A DNA stretch of 45,222 nucleotides from Mikrocytos mackini (GCA_030180075.1 JASNJN010000008.1:1-45222), one strand, 5' to 3'; shown: positions 1 through 10,420, counted from the first letter of the stretch. Translations and numbers: made by a program. The notes: generated by a model not told the origin, from the sequence alone.

Positions 1-284
1 AAATTAAAATTTAATATGTTGGTATCCAACTAATTTATTGATTATGAAATCAAAACAATAAAAAGCTTTTCAGATTAATAAATAAATACATAATTAACAA
101 TGCCATTCTTTATTATTAAAAAGCATCTTCAAAAAAGTCGAATGTTAATTCCTGTCTTTTTTGAGAAGTGGATCATAATAGGCCCAACCGTATTTTATAT
201 AATGGTTGTATAGACTTAAAGTGGGTCTATCCTTATTTTGAAACATTATAAAATTCCTAAGCTAATTTTTTAATTATTATTTAT
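1..284. other. AT-rich leader without recognised gene
   Basis: AT-rich sequence with stops in every frame and no recognisable coding or RNA feature. Confidence 0.6.
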
Positions 285-484
285 TTAACCCTTTGGCACC
301 GATGTCAGTCATTTTGACCTGACACAAAACTTTAGTCATCGAACATTTGTCAGTCATTTTGACCTGACAAAAAACTTTAGTTATCGATATTTTGTCAGTC
401 ATTTTGACCTGACATAAAATTTTAGTCATCGACCATCTGTCAGTCATTTTGACCTGTCACAAAAGTTTGATCAAAATTAATATG
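285..484 (+). repeat. piggyBac-like terminus with four 45-46 bp hairpin repeats
   Basis: A TTAA at 285-288 is followed directly by CCCTTTGGCACC, the shape of a piggyBac-superfamily end (TTAA target, CCCTTT start). Inside are four near-identical tandem units starting at about 303, 349, 394 and 439. Each contains GTCAGTCATTTTGACCTGAC, an imperfect palindrome that can fold as a hairpin. No matching opposite end and no piggyBac transposase were seen, so this is a solo or truncated end. The repeats are directly visible; the superfamily assignment is inferred from the terminus only. Confidence 0.55.
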
Positions 485-648
485 TATTCAATTTTAATTG
501 ATTCCTCGAACATTATATTACAACAGAACTTTCTGTTAGTCACGTACCCACTGGAGATTCATTTTTATGGATACACTATGGAGCTACGTCAAGTCACATT
601 CATGAATAAATCTATACATAATTAATTCAAAACTAAATGAAGATAGAT

Positions 649-1943
649 AATATAGTCATGTCCACTAAATTTGAATCACTATTTTATAGATGTAATTTTA
701 TATTTGAAATTTGAAAAATGTTTAGAATTTATTAATAAATTTAGTTTTATACGTAGAAATATTTTTTATTTAGTAAAAATTACTGTTTAAGTTTTTTTTC
801 ATTTTTTATGTATACAAAAATTGACTTCTGTTCATAAAAAATGAATCAACAAAAAAATTAAAATATAATTAACCATTTAAAAATTATGACACAAAAGTTA
901 CTTAACCCGTTCACCTCTTTTTGCAATGACATTTTCCAGACGCTCGTCAAGGCCATCAATAAGATTTTCGCAAAGTTCTGTTTCTAATGAATTCCAACAC
1001 TTATTGATTGCTATCCATAATTCTTGTATAGAACTATATACCTTCTTTGTTCTATACACTCTTCTAGTCATAATCCCCCAAAGATTCTCGATCGGATTAA
1101 GATCCGGCGAGTTTGGGGGCCATGTGAGAATATCGACCTTGTTACTTTTAAAAAACTCCTTAGAACTCTTGGCGGTGTGGCAGGTTGCGTTATCGTGCTG
1201 CCAAAAGAAGTTGTTTCTGTTAAATACCTTGTTTATGGCCGGCAAGACTTCATTCTTCATTAAATCTTGATATTTTTTCGCATTTAAAGTACCTTCTATC
1301 TTTGACAAAAAAATGGGTCCTGTACGGCAAAAAGCTCCGAAAATCATCAGTGATTTGTTCTGCTGATACTTTATAGATAAATACTTTTTGAATTTTCATC
1401 TCAGTGTTGACTTCCTGGTCTTTATGTTGCCAAACATTGAGCATTGAGTCCGGTCCTAACAGGTTAAACTTTTTCTCATCACTAAAAACAGTTATTTCGA
1501 ACAGTTTGGGTTGTAATATGTGATCGAAAGCAAAATCCATCCGTTTGCTCTTCTGTTTGGTGTTTAAACTTGGAATTAACTTTGTTCTTTTCTATAAATA
1601 CCCTTCTCTTTTCAAAAACCGCGAAACTGTTTGACGAGATACATGTAAATCAAGGTTATAAATTATTTCTTTTATAGTAGTCCCTCTGTGTTGTTTGATG
1701 TAACGTATTATACTTCTTCCTTTTCTTTCTGTAATCAAAAATTTTCGCCCTCGTTTGAATTTTATGTTGGGAATCTTTGTAGGTGCCAAAAGCCTGTAGA
1801 GTCTTGAATAAGGCATTCGCAAGGATTTTGCGGCCTTACGTATGCTTCCCGCATTGTGCACTTCATGGTCGAATAGTAAACGCTGTAGTAAGTGAGAATT
1901 TGACCTTGTAACTGCCATGAAAATTTTAATTTTTTAAAAATAT
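649..1943 (-). repeat. Left arm (1295 bp) of a head-to-head inverted duplication carrying a Tc1 copy
   Basis: The reverse complement of this segment matches 2049-3343 over its whole length with only scattered substitutions seen. The arms are the same length (1295 bp), separated by a unique 105-bp spacer (1944-2048). The inner boundary lies about 25 bp upstream of the transposase ATG. The outer boundary follows a tract of about 250 bp of AT-rich 3' sequence. No terminal inverted repeat pair was found at the arm ends, so the arms look like a duplicated segment rather than two complete transposons. Confidence 0.92.
898..1918 (-). pseudogene. Tc1-type (DD34E) transposase, broken copy 1
   Basis: This is a Tc1/mariner transposase reading leftward from the ATG at 1918. 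The N-terminal part has a homeodomain-like helix-turn-helix (segment ending at 1592). A TAG at 1592-1594 interrupts it where copy 2 has a tyrosine codon. The catalytic part continues at 1540-1250 with the first Asp (SDEKKF) and at 1347-898 with HDNATCHTA and the PDLNPIENLWG block. There are 34 residues between the second Asp and the Glu, as in the Tc1 family. A frameshift near 1370-1400 separates the last two parts and is shared with copy 2. The copy cannot encode a full enzyme as read. Confidence 0.95.
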
Positions 1944-2048
1944 CCACATTATCTTCACCATTTCTTAACAAATCACTATTTAATCAAAGGTAGATGTATA
2001 TTCCAACATTATATTACACTATTGATAAAATCTTATATTTTAAATAAC

Positions 2049-3343
2049 ATATTTTTAAAAAATTAAAATTTTCATGGCAGTTACAAGGTCAAATTCTCAC
2101 TTACTACAGCGTTTACTATTCGACCATGAAGTGCACAATGCGGGAAGCATACGTAAGGCCGCAAAATCCTTGCGAATGCCTTATTCAAGACTCTACAGGC
2201 TTTTGGCACCTACAAAGATTCCCAACATAAAATTCAAACGAGGACGAAAATTTTTGATTACAAAAAGAAAAGGAAGAAGTATAATACGTTACATCAAACA
2301 ACACAGAGGGACTACTATAAAAGAAATAATTTATAACCTTGATTTACATGTATCTCGTCAAACAGTTTCGCGGTTTTTGAAAAGAGAAGGGTATTTATAC
2401 AAAAGAACAAAGTTAATTCCAAGTTTAAACACCAAACAGAAGAGCAAACGGATGGATTTTGCTTTCGATCACATATTACAACCCAAACTGTTCGAAATAA
2501 CTGTTTTTAGTGATGAGAAAAAGTTTAACTAGTTAGGACCGGACTCAATGCTCAATGTTTGGCAACATAAAGACCAGGAAGTCAACACTGAGATGAAAAT
2601 TCAAAAAGTATTTATCTATAAAGTATCAGCAGAACAAATCACTGATGATTTTCGGAGCTTTTTGCCGTACAGGACCCATTTTTTTGTCAAAGATAGAAGG
2701 TACTTTAAATGCGAAAAAATATCAAGATTTAATGAAGAATGAAGTCTTGCCGGCCATAAACAAGGCATTTAACAGAAACAACTTCTTTTGGCAGCACGAT
2801 AACGCAACCTGCCACACCGCCAAGAGTTCTAAGGAGTTTTTTAAAAGTAACAAGGTCGATATTCTCACATGCCCCCCAAACTCGCCGGATCTTAATCCGA
2901 TCGAGAATCTTTGGGGGATTATGACTAGAAGAGTGTATAGAACAAAGAAGGTATATAGTTCTATACAAGAATTATGGATAGCAATCAATAAGTGTTGGAA
3001 TTCATTAGAAACAGAACTTTGCGAAAATCTTATTGATGGCCTTGACGAGCGTCTGGAAAATGTCATTGCAAAAAGAGGTGAACGGGTTAAGTAACTTTTG
3101 TGTCATAATTTTTAAATGGTTAATTATATTTTAATTTTTTTGTTGATTCATTTTTTATGAACAGAAGTCAATTTTTATATACATAAAAAATGAAAAAAAA
3201 CTTAAACAGTAATTTTTACTAAATAAAAAATATTTCTACGTATAAAACTAAATTTATTAATAAATTCTAAACATTTTTCAAATTTCAAATATAAAATTAC
3301 ATCTATAAAATAGTGATTCAAATTTAGTGGACATGACTATATT
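2049..3343 (+). repeat. Right arm (1295 bp) of the Tc1-bearing inverted duplication
   Basis: Mirror image of 649-1943. Unique sequence resumes immediately outside both arms. Substitutions between arms are few, for example a Val/Ala and a Trp/Cys codon in the transposase, so the duplication is recent or kept alike by gene conversion. Confidence 0.92.
2074..3094 (+). pseudogene. Tc1-type (DD34E) transposase, broken copy 2
   Basis: The ATG at 2074 opens the same transposase as copy 1. This copy reads through the position where copy 1 stops but has its own TAG at 2530-2532, where copy 1 has a leucine codon, just after the first catalytic Asp block (SDEKKF). The frame then shifts once between about 2596 and 2620, a defect shared with copy 1. 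The last part (2645-3094) has HDNATCHTA and PDLNPIENLWG. The transposition reaction would be DNA cut-and-paste at TA targets, as known for the family, but this copy is dead as written. Confidence 0.95.
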
Positions 3344-3568
3344 TTGTATTAACAATAATTAGTTATGAATGGCTTTCATGACACAAATATGTTTATTTTA
3401 TGATGTTAATATGATTCATCATATTCTATTCGTTTTATAATGTATATAAAAATAAAAAATTCTTACAAAATACGAAACGCTAAAATTGTTTAATAAACAA
3501 TCTCAATAATATTCCAAACATTTCTATATAATGTAAAAACGTATATTAAATTTAATAAAATGCATATT

Positions 3569-4435
3569 TTAGTTAACTTTTGGCTTTGATCTTCTTCTTA
3601 CCTTATTTTTTTTCAATGCAATCAATATAACTACAACAGAAATCGCCACAATACCTCCCCCAAGCAAAAAGAACAAAAAGTACGGTCTGGGTGTGTTTTG
3701 TGAAATTATTGTTTGTTCTTCAAACTCAATTTTCAATGTTTTAACGACTTCATCAAACATTTCCTGAGTATACAAGTTAAACTTCTTCATTCGGTAGATT
3801 GGAGTTATAAGATCATCGGGATTCAAGTCTGAAAGTGAAGTCTTTTCGCCCTTTTCGTTTGGATTTATATTCACAGTTATCTGGAGATTTTCTTTAAGAA
3901 TTTCTGTACTGAACCCTTCAATTTCCTCGTTATTTTTGAACTGAACAAACTTTGAAGAAGAATCTGATAGATCCTTTATGACCTCGAATGATATGGTGTG
4001 CTGTATTGTTTCTGTAGATCTGTGCTGTGCTTCTTCGAATACCGTTTTAAAATCTTCACCGTTAAACTTTTTATTGTGGGCCATAGTCGATAAACACGCG
4101 GCTACATCGTGTGCTCCCATTTCTGTATCAAAGTCAACTCTAGAAAAGAAAATAAACGGTCTAGAGATGTTCAGTTCTAAATCCAGAGAATCTTTCTTGT
4201 TTCCAGATTTTGTTGTCACACTTAAATCGTCGGGCTTGCTGCCTATATAAGCACATGTTATAACAATATAACTCTTATCGCCCACGTCGTATCCTGAAAT
4301 CACCATTTCGGCGCTGAATGGAACTTTACTGTAATCTGTTGAAATTTGAAGTGGGTCGCAGTTCAATTTAAGCGTAACAACACAATATAAAACAATTGGA
4401 TAACAGAAGTTGTTAATAAATTTGTTTCTTGTCAT
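3569..4435 (-). CDS. Predicted type I membrane protein, unknown function
   Basis: This is a 288-residue protein starting at an ATG at 4435. Residues about 9-25 are hydrophobic and followed by polar sequence, consistent with a signal peptide. Residues about 249-272 form a strong transmembrane segment (FFLLGGGIVAISVVVILIAL), followed by a short basic tail rich in Lys and Arg. The roughly 220-residue segment in between is polar with beta-prone stretches and few cysteines, so it would be secreted-side. The arrangement suggests a single-pass surface or endomembrane protein. No family was recognised. It reads in the same direction as the helical gene at 4784-5587, 348 bp away. Confidence 0.75.
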   Translation of the reverse strand: MTRNKFINNFCYPIVLYCVVTLKLNCDPLQISTDYSKVPFSAEMVISGYDVGDKSYIVITCAYIGSKPDDLSVTTKSGNKKDSLDLELNISRPFIFFSRVDFDTEMGAHDVAACLSTMAHNKKFNGEDFKTVFEEAQHRSTETIQHTISFEVIKDLSDSSSKFVQFKNNEEIEGFSTEILKENLQITVNINPNEKGEKTSLSDLNPDDLITPIYRMKKFNLYTQEMFDEVVKTLKIEFEEQTIISQNTPRPYFLFFLLGGGIVAISVVVILIALKKNKVRRRSKPKVN

Positions 4436-4783
4436 TTGAAATGGTTTAATCGTACGGAGTTACAACAATTAATTTTAAATTGAATTTTCTTGAACATTAC
4501 AAAAAGTGAATAAGAAACCTAATAAAAAGATATTTTGTATAAAATTAAAATTATCACCAAAATAATGATTAATTTTTATTCTAACATGACAGTATCAAAA
4601 TAAATAAAATATAATTTTGAAGTTTGTTTTGAACAGCTTTGATTTATTTTGTTAAACTTTTTTGAGAATAGAAAGAGACGCTTTGGGAGGTTCCCGGAAT
4701 AATATTTTATAAATGGAACCATTTCTTTATTTAATAACTGTATTATTATTATTAATTATTAACACATTGACAACATATAACCA
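4436..4783. other. AT-rich intergenic region
   Basis: About 350 bp between two minus-strand genes. No RNA gene or convincing signal was seen. Confidence 0.6.
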
Positions 4784-5587
4784 TTATATATTTAAGTCTC
4801 CGAATACATCGTCTAATATATTCTTTCCTTTTTTATGGTTGTCTTCTCTAACTTCGCAGTTTCTTTTAATTTCCACAACTCCGCATCTAGCAAGTTTATT
4901 GTTAACTCTATTAAAATTTGTGAGCCTTTTAATTGAATAGTAAGTTTCAATAATGTTTGCCCAGTACTCATTAAGCACATTACTAGCTCCTTGTTTTCCG
5001 TCTAAGTTATCATAAACCATTACTCTTTCAAACACACTTTCCAACAACTCTCCTACTTTATCTATCTTATTTCCTATTGTATTTTCATCCATATTCTCTT
5101 GCTCTAAGTTTATGTTGTTTCCCATAACTGCAAGTATTACATTTAACAACAGATGGATTACTTCAACTGTGTTACATTTAACCAGCACATTCAAAAGCTC
5201 TTCAGTACTAACTTTATTTCTGAGCACAGTTTCGTATAGTTTCTTCACACAAAGATTGTCTATTGCAGCCATGTATTCTCTTTCACTCTTTAATTCATTA
5301 GGCAACACTGAAAAAAGACTATCAATTCTGTAAAAGAATGTCTTTAAATCTTTATTGTACGTAAAAAGTCTAATTCTATACTTCACGATGACATTGATAA
5401 GTTTCTGCACAAACAATTTCTTACTGTTGTCCACTAACAATTCAAATAAGTCTTTATTAACAAACCCTTCCAACTTGTTTTCTAATTCATTAATTGTGTG
5501 AAGTTTATCTTGTATGCAAACTTCCTTGTTCCCAGTGAAACAGTTACTTGTGAAGAAATTAAACTTAGTCATACTTTTGAGCGCCAT
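4784..5587 (-). CDS. Helical hypothetical protein
   Basis: The first ATG gives 268 residues (start at 5587, MALKSM). The frame is open further upstream through an ambiguous base at 5591, but only from a TTG, so the ATG at 5587 is preferred. The protein is Leu-, Asn- and Lys-rich and looks almost entirely alpha-helical, with amphipathic segments (for example around ELENKLEGFV and LLNVLVKCNT) that could be a helical-repeat fold. It has no signal peptide or transmembrane segment. No family was recognised. The 5' flank joins a duplicated segment and an N, so the true upstream region may be misassembled. Confidence 0.65.
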   Translation of the reverse strand: MALKSMTKFNFFTSNCFTGNKEVCIQDKLHTINELENKLEGFVNKDLFELLVDNSKKLFVQKLINVIVKYRIRLFTYNKDLKTFFYRIDSLFSVLPNELKSEREYMAAIDNLCVKKLYETVLRNKVSTEELLNVLVKCNTVEVIHLLLNVILAVMGNNINLEQENMDENTIGNKIDKVGELLESVFERVMVYDNLDGKQGASNVLNEYWANIIETYYSIKRLTNFNRVNNKLARCGVVEIKRNCEVREDNHKKGKNILDDVFGDLNI

Positions 5588-5590
5588 TTC

Positions 5591-5591
5591 N
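5591..5591. other. Ambiguous base (N) at a repeat junction
   Basis: The only N in the window, four bases upstream of the ATG at 5587. It abuts a 55-bp segment (5592-5646) that recurs at 6202-6256 and, inverted, at 5909-5963. It marks a place where assembly or consensus calling was uncertain. Confidence 0.95.
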
Positions 5592-5646
5592 TTTATCAAA
5601 CACTTTTCATTTGACTTTATATCTTTCAACTTTATTTGTTCACATA
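5592..5646. repeat. Third copy of a 55-bp segment of the inverted repeat
   Basis: Matches 6202-6256 directly and 5909-5963 in inverse, with one substitution seen (CAAC versus CCAC). It overlaps the start of the left 349-bp arm by the six bases CACATA, a possible microhomology junction. Confidence 0.85.
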
Positions 5647-5989
5647 CAAACAAATAGACCCCGAACTCTCGTATATAAAGAGCTGGATTAACTTCCTATT
5701 ATTATGAGGAATACAACAAGGGAAATAGAAGATGCTGTAGCAATTAGTCAGGTTAAAGTTGCTATTTATTTGTGGACTTAGAAGTAGAGTTGGGTAAACT
5801 AAGATTAAAAGATTACAACTTCTATAACAACCCAAATGTATAAGGAAATGGAATAAAGTATCAGCGACAGCTTCATCCATAGTGTCAAAATCCTGAGAGA
5901 TCGTAAAATATGTGAACAAATAAAGTGGAAAGATATAAAGTCAAATGAAAAGTGTTTGATAAAGGAATATATAAATATCAAATAATTAA
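5641..5989 (+). repeat. Left arm of 349-bp inverted duplication
   Basis: Reverse-complement match to 6176-6524 with at least one substitution (near 5655) and no length change. The 186-bp spacer is 5990-6175. Open frames in both arms begin only at TTG and are not called as genes. Confidence 0.9.
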
Positions 5990-6175
5990 AATATTTAATA
6001 TTCTGCTGTGTTTTTAGGCCTTTTAATTTAGTTTATCCATATGTCTTTCGTTTCTGGCAAAATTTTTATACTTAATTGAATATATTATATTGATTTAATT
6101 TTCATTTGTAGATAAGAAAATAAAATTTGAACAATCGCACACTCATAGAATAAATTAATATAATAACTGCGTATG

Positions 6176-6524
6176 TTAATTATTTGATATTTATATATTC
6201 CTTTATCAAACACTTTTCATTTGACTTTATATCTTTCCACTTTATTTGTTCACATATTTTACGATCTCTCAGGATTTTGACACTATGGATGAAGCTGTCG
6301 CTGATACTTTATTCCATTTCCTTATACATTTGGGTTGTTATAGAAGTTGTAATCTTTTAATCTTAGTTTACCCAACTCTACTTCTAAGTCCACAAATAAA
6401 TAGCAACTTTAACCTGACTAATTGCTACAGCATCTTCTATTTCCCTTGTTGTATTCCTCATAATAATAGGAAGTTAATCCAGCTCTTTATATACGAGAGT
6501 TCGGGGTCTGTTTGTTTGTATGTG
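6176..6524 (-). repeat. Right arm of 349-bp inverted duplication
   Basis: Mirror of 5641-5989. The match breaks at 6175 and 6525 on either side, where the arms run into unrelated sequence. Confidence 0.9.
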
Positions 6525-8207
6525 TAGTATTAAATCTTCGCTTCTTATAAGAATTCGGACATAACCGTAATATGATGTAGTTGCTTGATGGGCTGAATAT
6601 TTGTCTGTGAGGAAGTATGTAATAGCTGAACTCGATGTATACTTTTTCTACAAATTTAAAATTTTAAAAACATAAATATAAATCTTAGCCCTAACATACA
6701 ACGGGAATAATTTAACAACAAGTCACTTCTATATATACCTAATTAGCTCGATTCTTTTGTTTTTAGTCATTTTAGTCAACCCTGCTCAAACACCGTTTTC
6801 AAAACATAAAATGCCCATTATCTCGCGACAGAGAAATATTTTATGATTTAAAATCTAAAAGAATGCGTTTTAATACATAAAATAACATATATTTATTTAG
6901 CCAAATCCAAGGGGCCGTAATTTGCGTGCAAAGAGACACGACGAAGTTTTATAACAAAGCGATGCGGTATATATCATAACTACAACAAGGTATCCCTTGT
7001 GTTTAAAACATCCTACCCCGTTTCTAAGGCTATCCTAACTCCCTGGTAACCACAAATTATAATTGAAAGTTGAATCATAAATGCACACCAATCTCATTCA
7101 TTATAACTTTGATAACCTAAATCGACCAGGGGCCTAACTAATAAACTATGACACATACGTATAAGGAACCGTTAAACCAAAAGCCGACGATCAACCTCAA
7201 AATTCTAAAAAAACTTATTTATCATTGGAAATAATTTCTGTAGGTTTCTAAGTTTGGCACGACATAATAAATTTTCAAAATAGAATTTTATATTTCTTTT
7301 TAATTCCAAACCACATATTCCTTTACACCCTACAGCTGCCACCGGATTCCCTTCTCGCCTCAATATACACCATAGCCCAACGATACCTTCATGTTCCAAT
7401 GACAAAGAGATAAACGCCCCCATACATTTAAAACGGCATAGTTGACGTGTAATCAGTAAAGAGTGGATATGGTGGTATAGCAAAGTGTTATCTAACTTCC
7501 AGAAATACATCTATTCTTCCTTAATCAAATCTCACCATGAGCTTTACAAATACAATAGTATTGCCTATCGTAAGAGACATATAGCTTTTCGACGACAATC
7601 CATGCAACCTTTTACCATGGATCCTCAAGATAACAAAGAAGATAGACAATTATATAGACATCTAAAAAGACTACAGACTTAAATAATGTATCTACTATAC
7701 ACTAACTAACAAAGCACTACTCCTTCAAAAGAACGAAAAGACAGCTAGAAATACAAATATTCATGTTGAGACACACCTTGTACATCTTTATATACAACGT
7801 GGATATGGCATTTTAACAAGACACCTACATGTTTCAACAAAATTGAACACTTTTATCAACTCCATTATTAAACAACACTCTACTCATGCTTTCTAATGAC
7901 TACATCTGAATACTCCACAGAAGGGATTTATTCAACAAAATGCAACGTTGATTTATAAACACACAATGAGGGTGTAGATTTATGTTTCTAATATTTAAGA
8001 TAGAATGAGATATATAAGATTTTTGACATGAAGTATTAATATAGGATAACTAATATATAAAAATATTAAACAACCATTAGAAAACTGCAATAATAACATT
8101 AGATATTATAGTTTTAAATTATTAGTTTATCTGTTATATCTAATTTTCAAACCATATTAAAGCATTATTATAATAATCATTAAGCCAATTCTTTTGTAAT
8201 TTAATTA
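6525..8207. other. Gene-poor region
   Basis: About 1.7 kb with only short open frames on both strands (for example near 7205-7510 and 7485-7682), which show no recognisable domain or plausible composition. The sequence is less homopolymeric than its flanks and may be an old transposon remnant, but nothing can be assigned. Confidence 0.5.
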
Positions 8208-9998
8208 TTATGCATCGCGCTGCAAACCAGCACGTCGCGGAATTGAATTGGGCCGCCCTCTATATCTTGTGTTTCCTATAGAATATAATAACCCAGTCAT
8301 TTTCAACTGTTTAGTGGCAACATAAAGTATGTGATCACATTTTCTTTGTATTCGATATTTTAAACAACCACAGAAGAAGCTTTCCCATCGTTTATCTCTA
8401 CTTGCATCATATACTACTATCTTCCTACTTAGAAATGCTTTATATTCGCGAAAAGAAACGAAATTAGAGCCTGTATATAATAGTTCTTTAGTTCTTTCGT
8501 CACTACACCGTTGTGTGTCATTTGAGTTCATTTCCTCGGCTAATAGGTAGTGAAATTGAGTCTGTACGTTACCAATTAAAGTGAAATCCATTTCAATCAC
8601 GTCTTTTGTAGAATAGAAAACATGATTGCTTCCCAAAAGTGAATGATAAATAGTATTGTTTGATTTGCTTTCTATCACTTTTCCCAATACATCAATTAAG
8701 GAAATTAGATGGTTCCGTCGATATGATGTATAATTTCGTTTTATGGCCGAGTTAAACCCCTCAATTGCGTTATTCGTGCTAGAACAAAAAAGATAGTAGC
8801 CTGTCCACCAATTGCAATTGTTATCTATGTAATTGTTTTTGAAGAATCTCAGAAACTCATCTAGAAAGGGGTATTCCTCATATTTCCTTAAAAAAACATT
8901 TACAGCTTTGTCGAAAATGGTTTTCGTTGGTGCTTTCTGAAGATAGTTTAAATCAGAATAACAGCGTCTCTTAATTTCTATATTTACATTTGGGATTTTT
9001 TTGTTTAAGTTCCTTGCCACGTGTGCCCAACATATGATGTGTTTAATACACTCAAAATTGATTCTCACTGCTGATTTAATAGAGGCAGCCCCGTCACTCA
9101 CAATTGCGTTTGGGGAAAACTGAATAACATTGTCATTACAGTAAGCTTTAAGTGTCGACAGAATAAAGTCATATGCGTTGGTTGTTTCTGAATTTGTCAA
9201 AGAAATGGAAACTAAACGAAATTTTCCTTCATGTGTGAGGCCTCCAACTATTATCACTACAAAAATTTGCCATGTAAGTTTATACGTGCCATCTAAACAC
9301 AAATTTTCGTAATTTTGTAATGAGTTAAGGAGACTATTAGTACTGTATATACTGTTGAATTTGTCACCTTCCAAATTACATCCTACACAAAAAAATCCTT
9401 TTTCTTCTTCTTTTAACGATCGTGAGTAAGCTAGTAATGAAGAGTTCGTAATCTGATGATCTTGTGGAGTTATCCTGTTAATTGTCCAATATCTGCGATA
9501 TACCTCTGGCTTAATATTGGACATAGTAGGGAATAATGTTGAAAGGCTTATCCACATAGCTTCAAATGATTGATATTGGCCTCCGGAGATCAAATCACGT
9601 AGTCGTGTTAGAAGTAAGGCTTTATCAAACCTATAAGAAACTTGGCACGTCTCCGAATGTTGATTTCTTATCATAATACTAAAAAAAGAATTTCGAAAAT
9701 TTCTTTTTAAAGAAAATCCAAACGTGCACATTCTGTTTGTTCTATCACAGTTATAGGTAATGTTGTGGATATTAACTCCAACTCTATCATTCTTCAATGA
9801 AAGTATGTCTTTTAAAAACATAAGCAACCAGTTGGCTTCAGCAGAATCAATTTTCATATTATCAGTAGTGTCAGACAAACTATGAAGAAAACTAGGTTGA
9901 ACAATGATGTTACGAAAATCTTGATAAAAATCAATTGTGTTTGTGGTTTCTGCGGATTTTCCAAGGTGTGGTTCTAGTATTCTTGAAACTATTTCCAT
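8208..9998 (-). CDS. MULE (Mutator-like) transposase with SWIM zinc finger
   Basis: The ATG at 9998 gives about 596 residues (an upstream TTG adds four). The RNase H-like core has catalytic Asp at about 236 (LDGTYKLTWQ), Asp at about 302 (IVSDGAAS), the CWAH pair at about 323-326 that is usual in MULEs, and Glu at about 413 (NNAIEGFNSAI). A SWIM finger of form CxC-x8-CxH follows at about 543-556 (CGC, then CDH). The C terminus is basic. The reading frame is complete, so it could encode an active cut-and-paste DNA transposase. No long terminal inverted repeats were found by eye around it, so the element boundaries are undefined. A tandem repeat lies just upstream (10154-10250). Confidence 0.93.
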   Translation of the reverse strand: MEIVSRILEPHLGKSAETTNTIDFYQDFRNIIVQPSFLHSLSDTTDNMKIDSAEANWLLMFLKDILSLKNDRVGVNIHNITYNCDRTNRMCTFGFSLKRNFRNSFFSIMIRNQHSETCQVSYRFDKALLLTRLRDLISGGQYQSFEAMWISLSTLFPTMSNIKPEVYRRYWTINRITPQDHQITNSSLLAYSRSLKEEEKGFFCVGCNLEGDKFNSIYSTNSLLNSLQNYENLCLDGTYKLTWQIFVVIIVGGLTHEGKFRLVSISLTNSETTNAYDFILSTLKAYCNDNVIQFSPNAIVSDGAASIKSAVRINFECIKHIICWAHVARNLNKKIPNVNIEIKRRCYSDLNYLQKAPTKTIFDKAVNVFLRKYEEYPFLDEFLRFFKNNYIDNNCNWWTGYYLFCSSTNNAIEGFNSAIKRNYTSYRRNHLISLIDVLGKVIESKSNNTIYHSLLGSNHVFYSTKDVIEMDFTLIGNVQTQFHYLLAEEMNSNDTQRCSDERTKELLYTGSNFVSFREYKAFLSRKIVVYDASRDKRWESFFCGCLKYRIQRKCDHILYVATKQLKMTGLLYSIGNTRYRGRPNSIPRRAGLQRDA

Positions 9999-10153
9999 TA
10001 TTTTAAACAATCGGTTTAATCACAAACTTTTCTTAATAAATAATATATAAAATGATACAATTAAAAACACAGAATTATCTATTTCTGCAAATAATGAATG
10101 TAAAATACGTGAAACTACGTCTTATAATTTTTTTTCAAATTTAAAATTAAAAA

Positions 10154-10250
10154 AATTTGGGGCAAATCAAAATTTGTGGCAGATGGAAGAATTTGGGGCA
10201 TATGGAAAATTTTTGGGGCAAATGGAAGAATTTGGGGCAAATGGGAATAA
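10154..10250. repeat. Degenerate tandem repeat upstream of the MULE
   Basis: About five diverged units of 18-24 bp built on TTTGGGGCAAATGGAAGAA. It lies about 160 bp before the transposase start and may be a subterminal repeat of the MULE element, though that is inference. Confidence 0.7.
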
Positions 10251-10278
10251 ACCAATATAAATAGATAAATCTACATTT

Positions 10279-10331
10279 AGACTATGTCTACGCTTCGCTA
10301 TTATTAATCGTGATTATCCCTAGTATAGATT
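10279..10331 (+). repeat. Direct repeat unit 1 (about 50 bp)
   Basis: Begins AGACTATGTCTACGCTTCGC and ends near CCCTAGTATAGATT. It recurs almost unchanged at 10421, 142 bp downstream. Confidence 0.85.
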
Positions 10332-10420
10332 TATTTAGAACTTTGAAGCTAACAACAGAAATTGAATTTATTATTAATATTTTATAGTATTTAAAAATAA
10401 AAATCACATTGCACATTTTT

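Noticed and set aside
303-484. CRISPR-like array from the regularly spaced repeats
   Set aside because: Units are contiguous tandem copies without unique spacers, in a eukaryotic context.
2596-2620. Programmed ribosomal frameshift in the Tc1 transposase
   Set aside because: No convincing slippery heptamer with downstream structure was seen, and both copies also carry nonsense codons; treated as decay.
5632-6527. Mirror-image open frames of about 95 codons in the 349-bp arms
   Set aside because: Both begin at TTG, have Cys/Leu-rich noncoding-like composition, and agree only because the arms are near identical.
7205-7682. Open frames of 101 (minus) and 65 (plus) codons
   Set aside because: Overlapping, no domain, composition not protein-like; expected by chance in this stretch.
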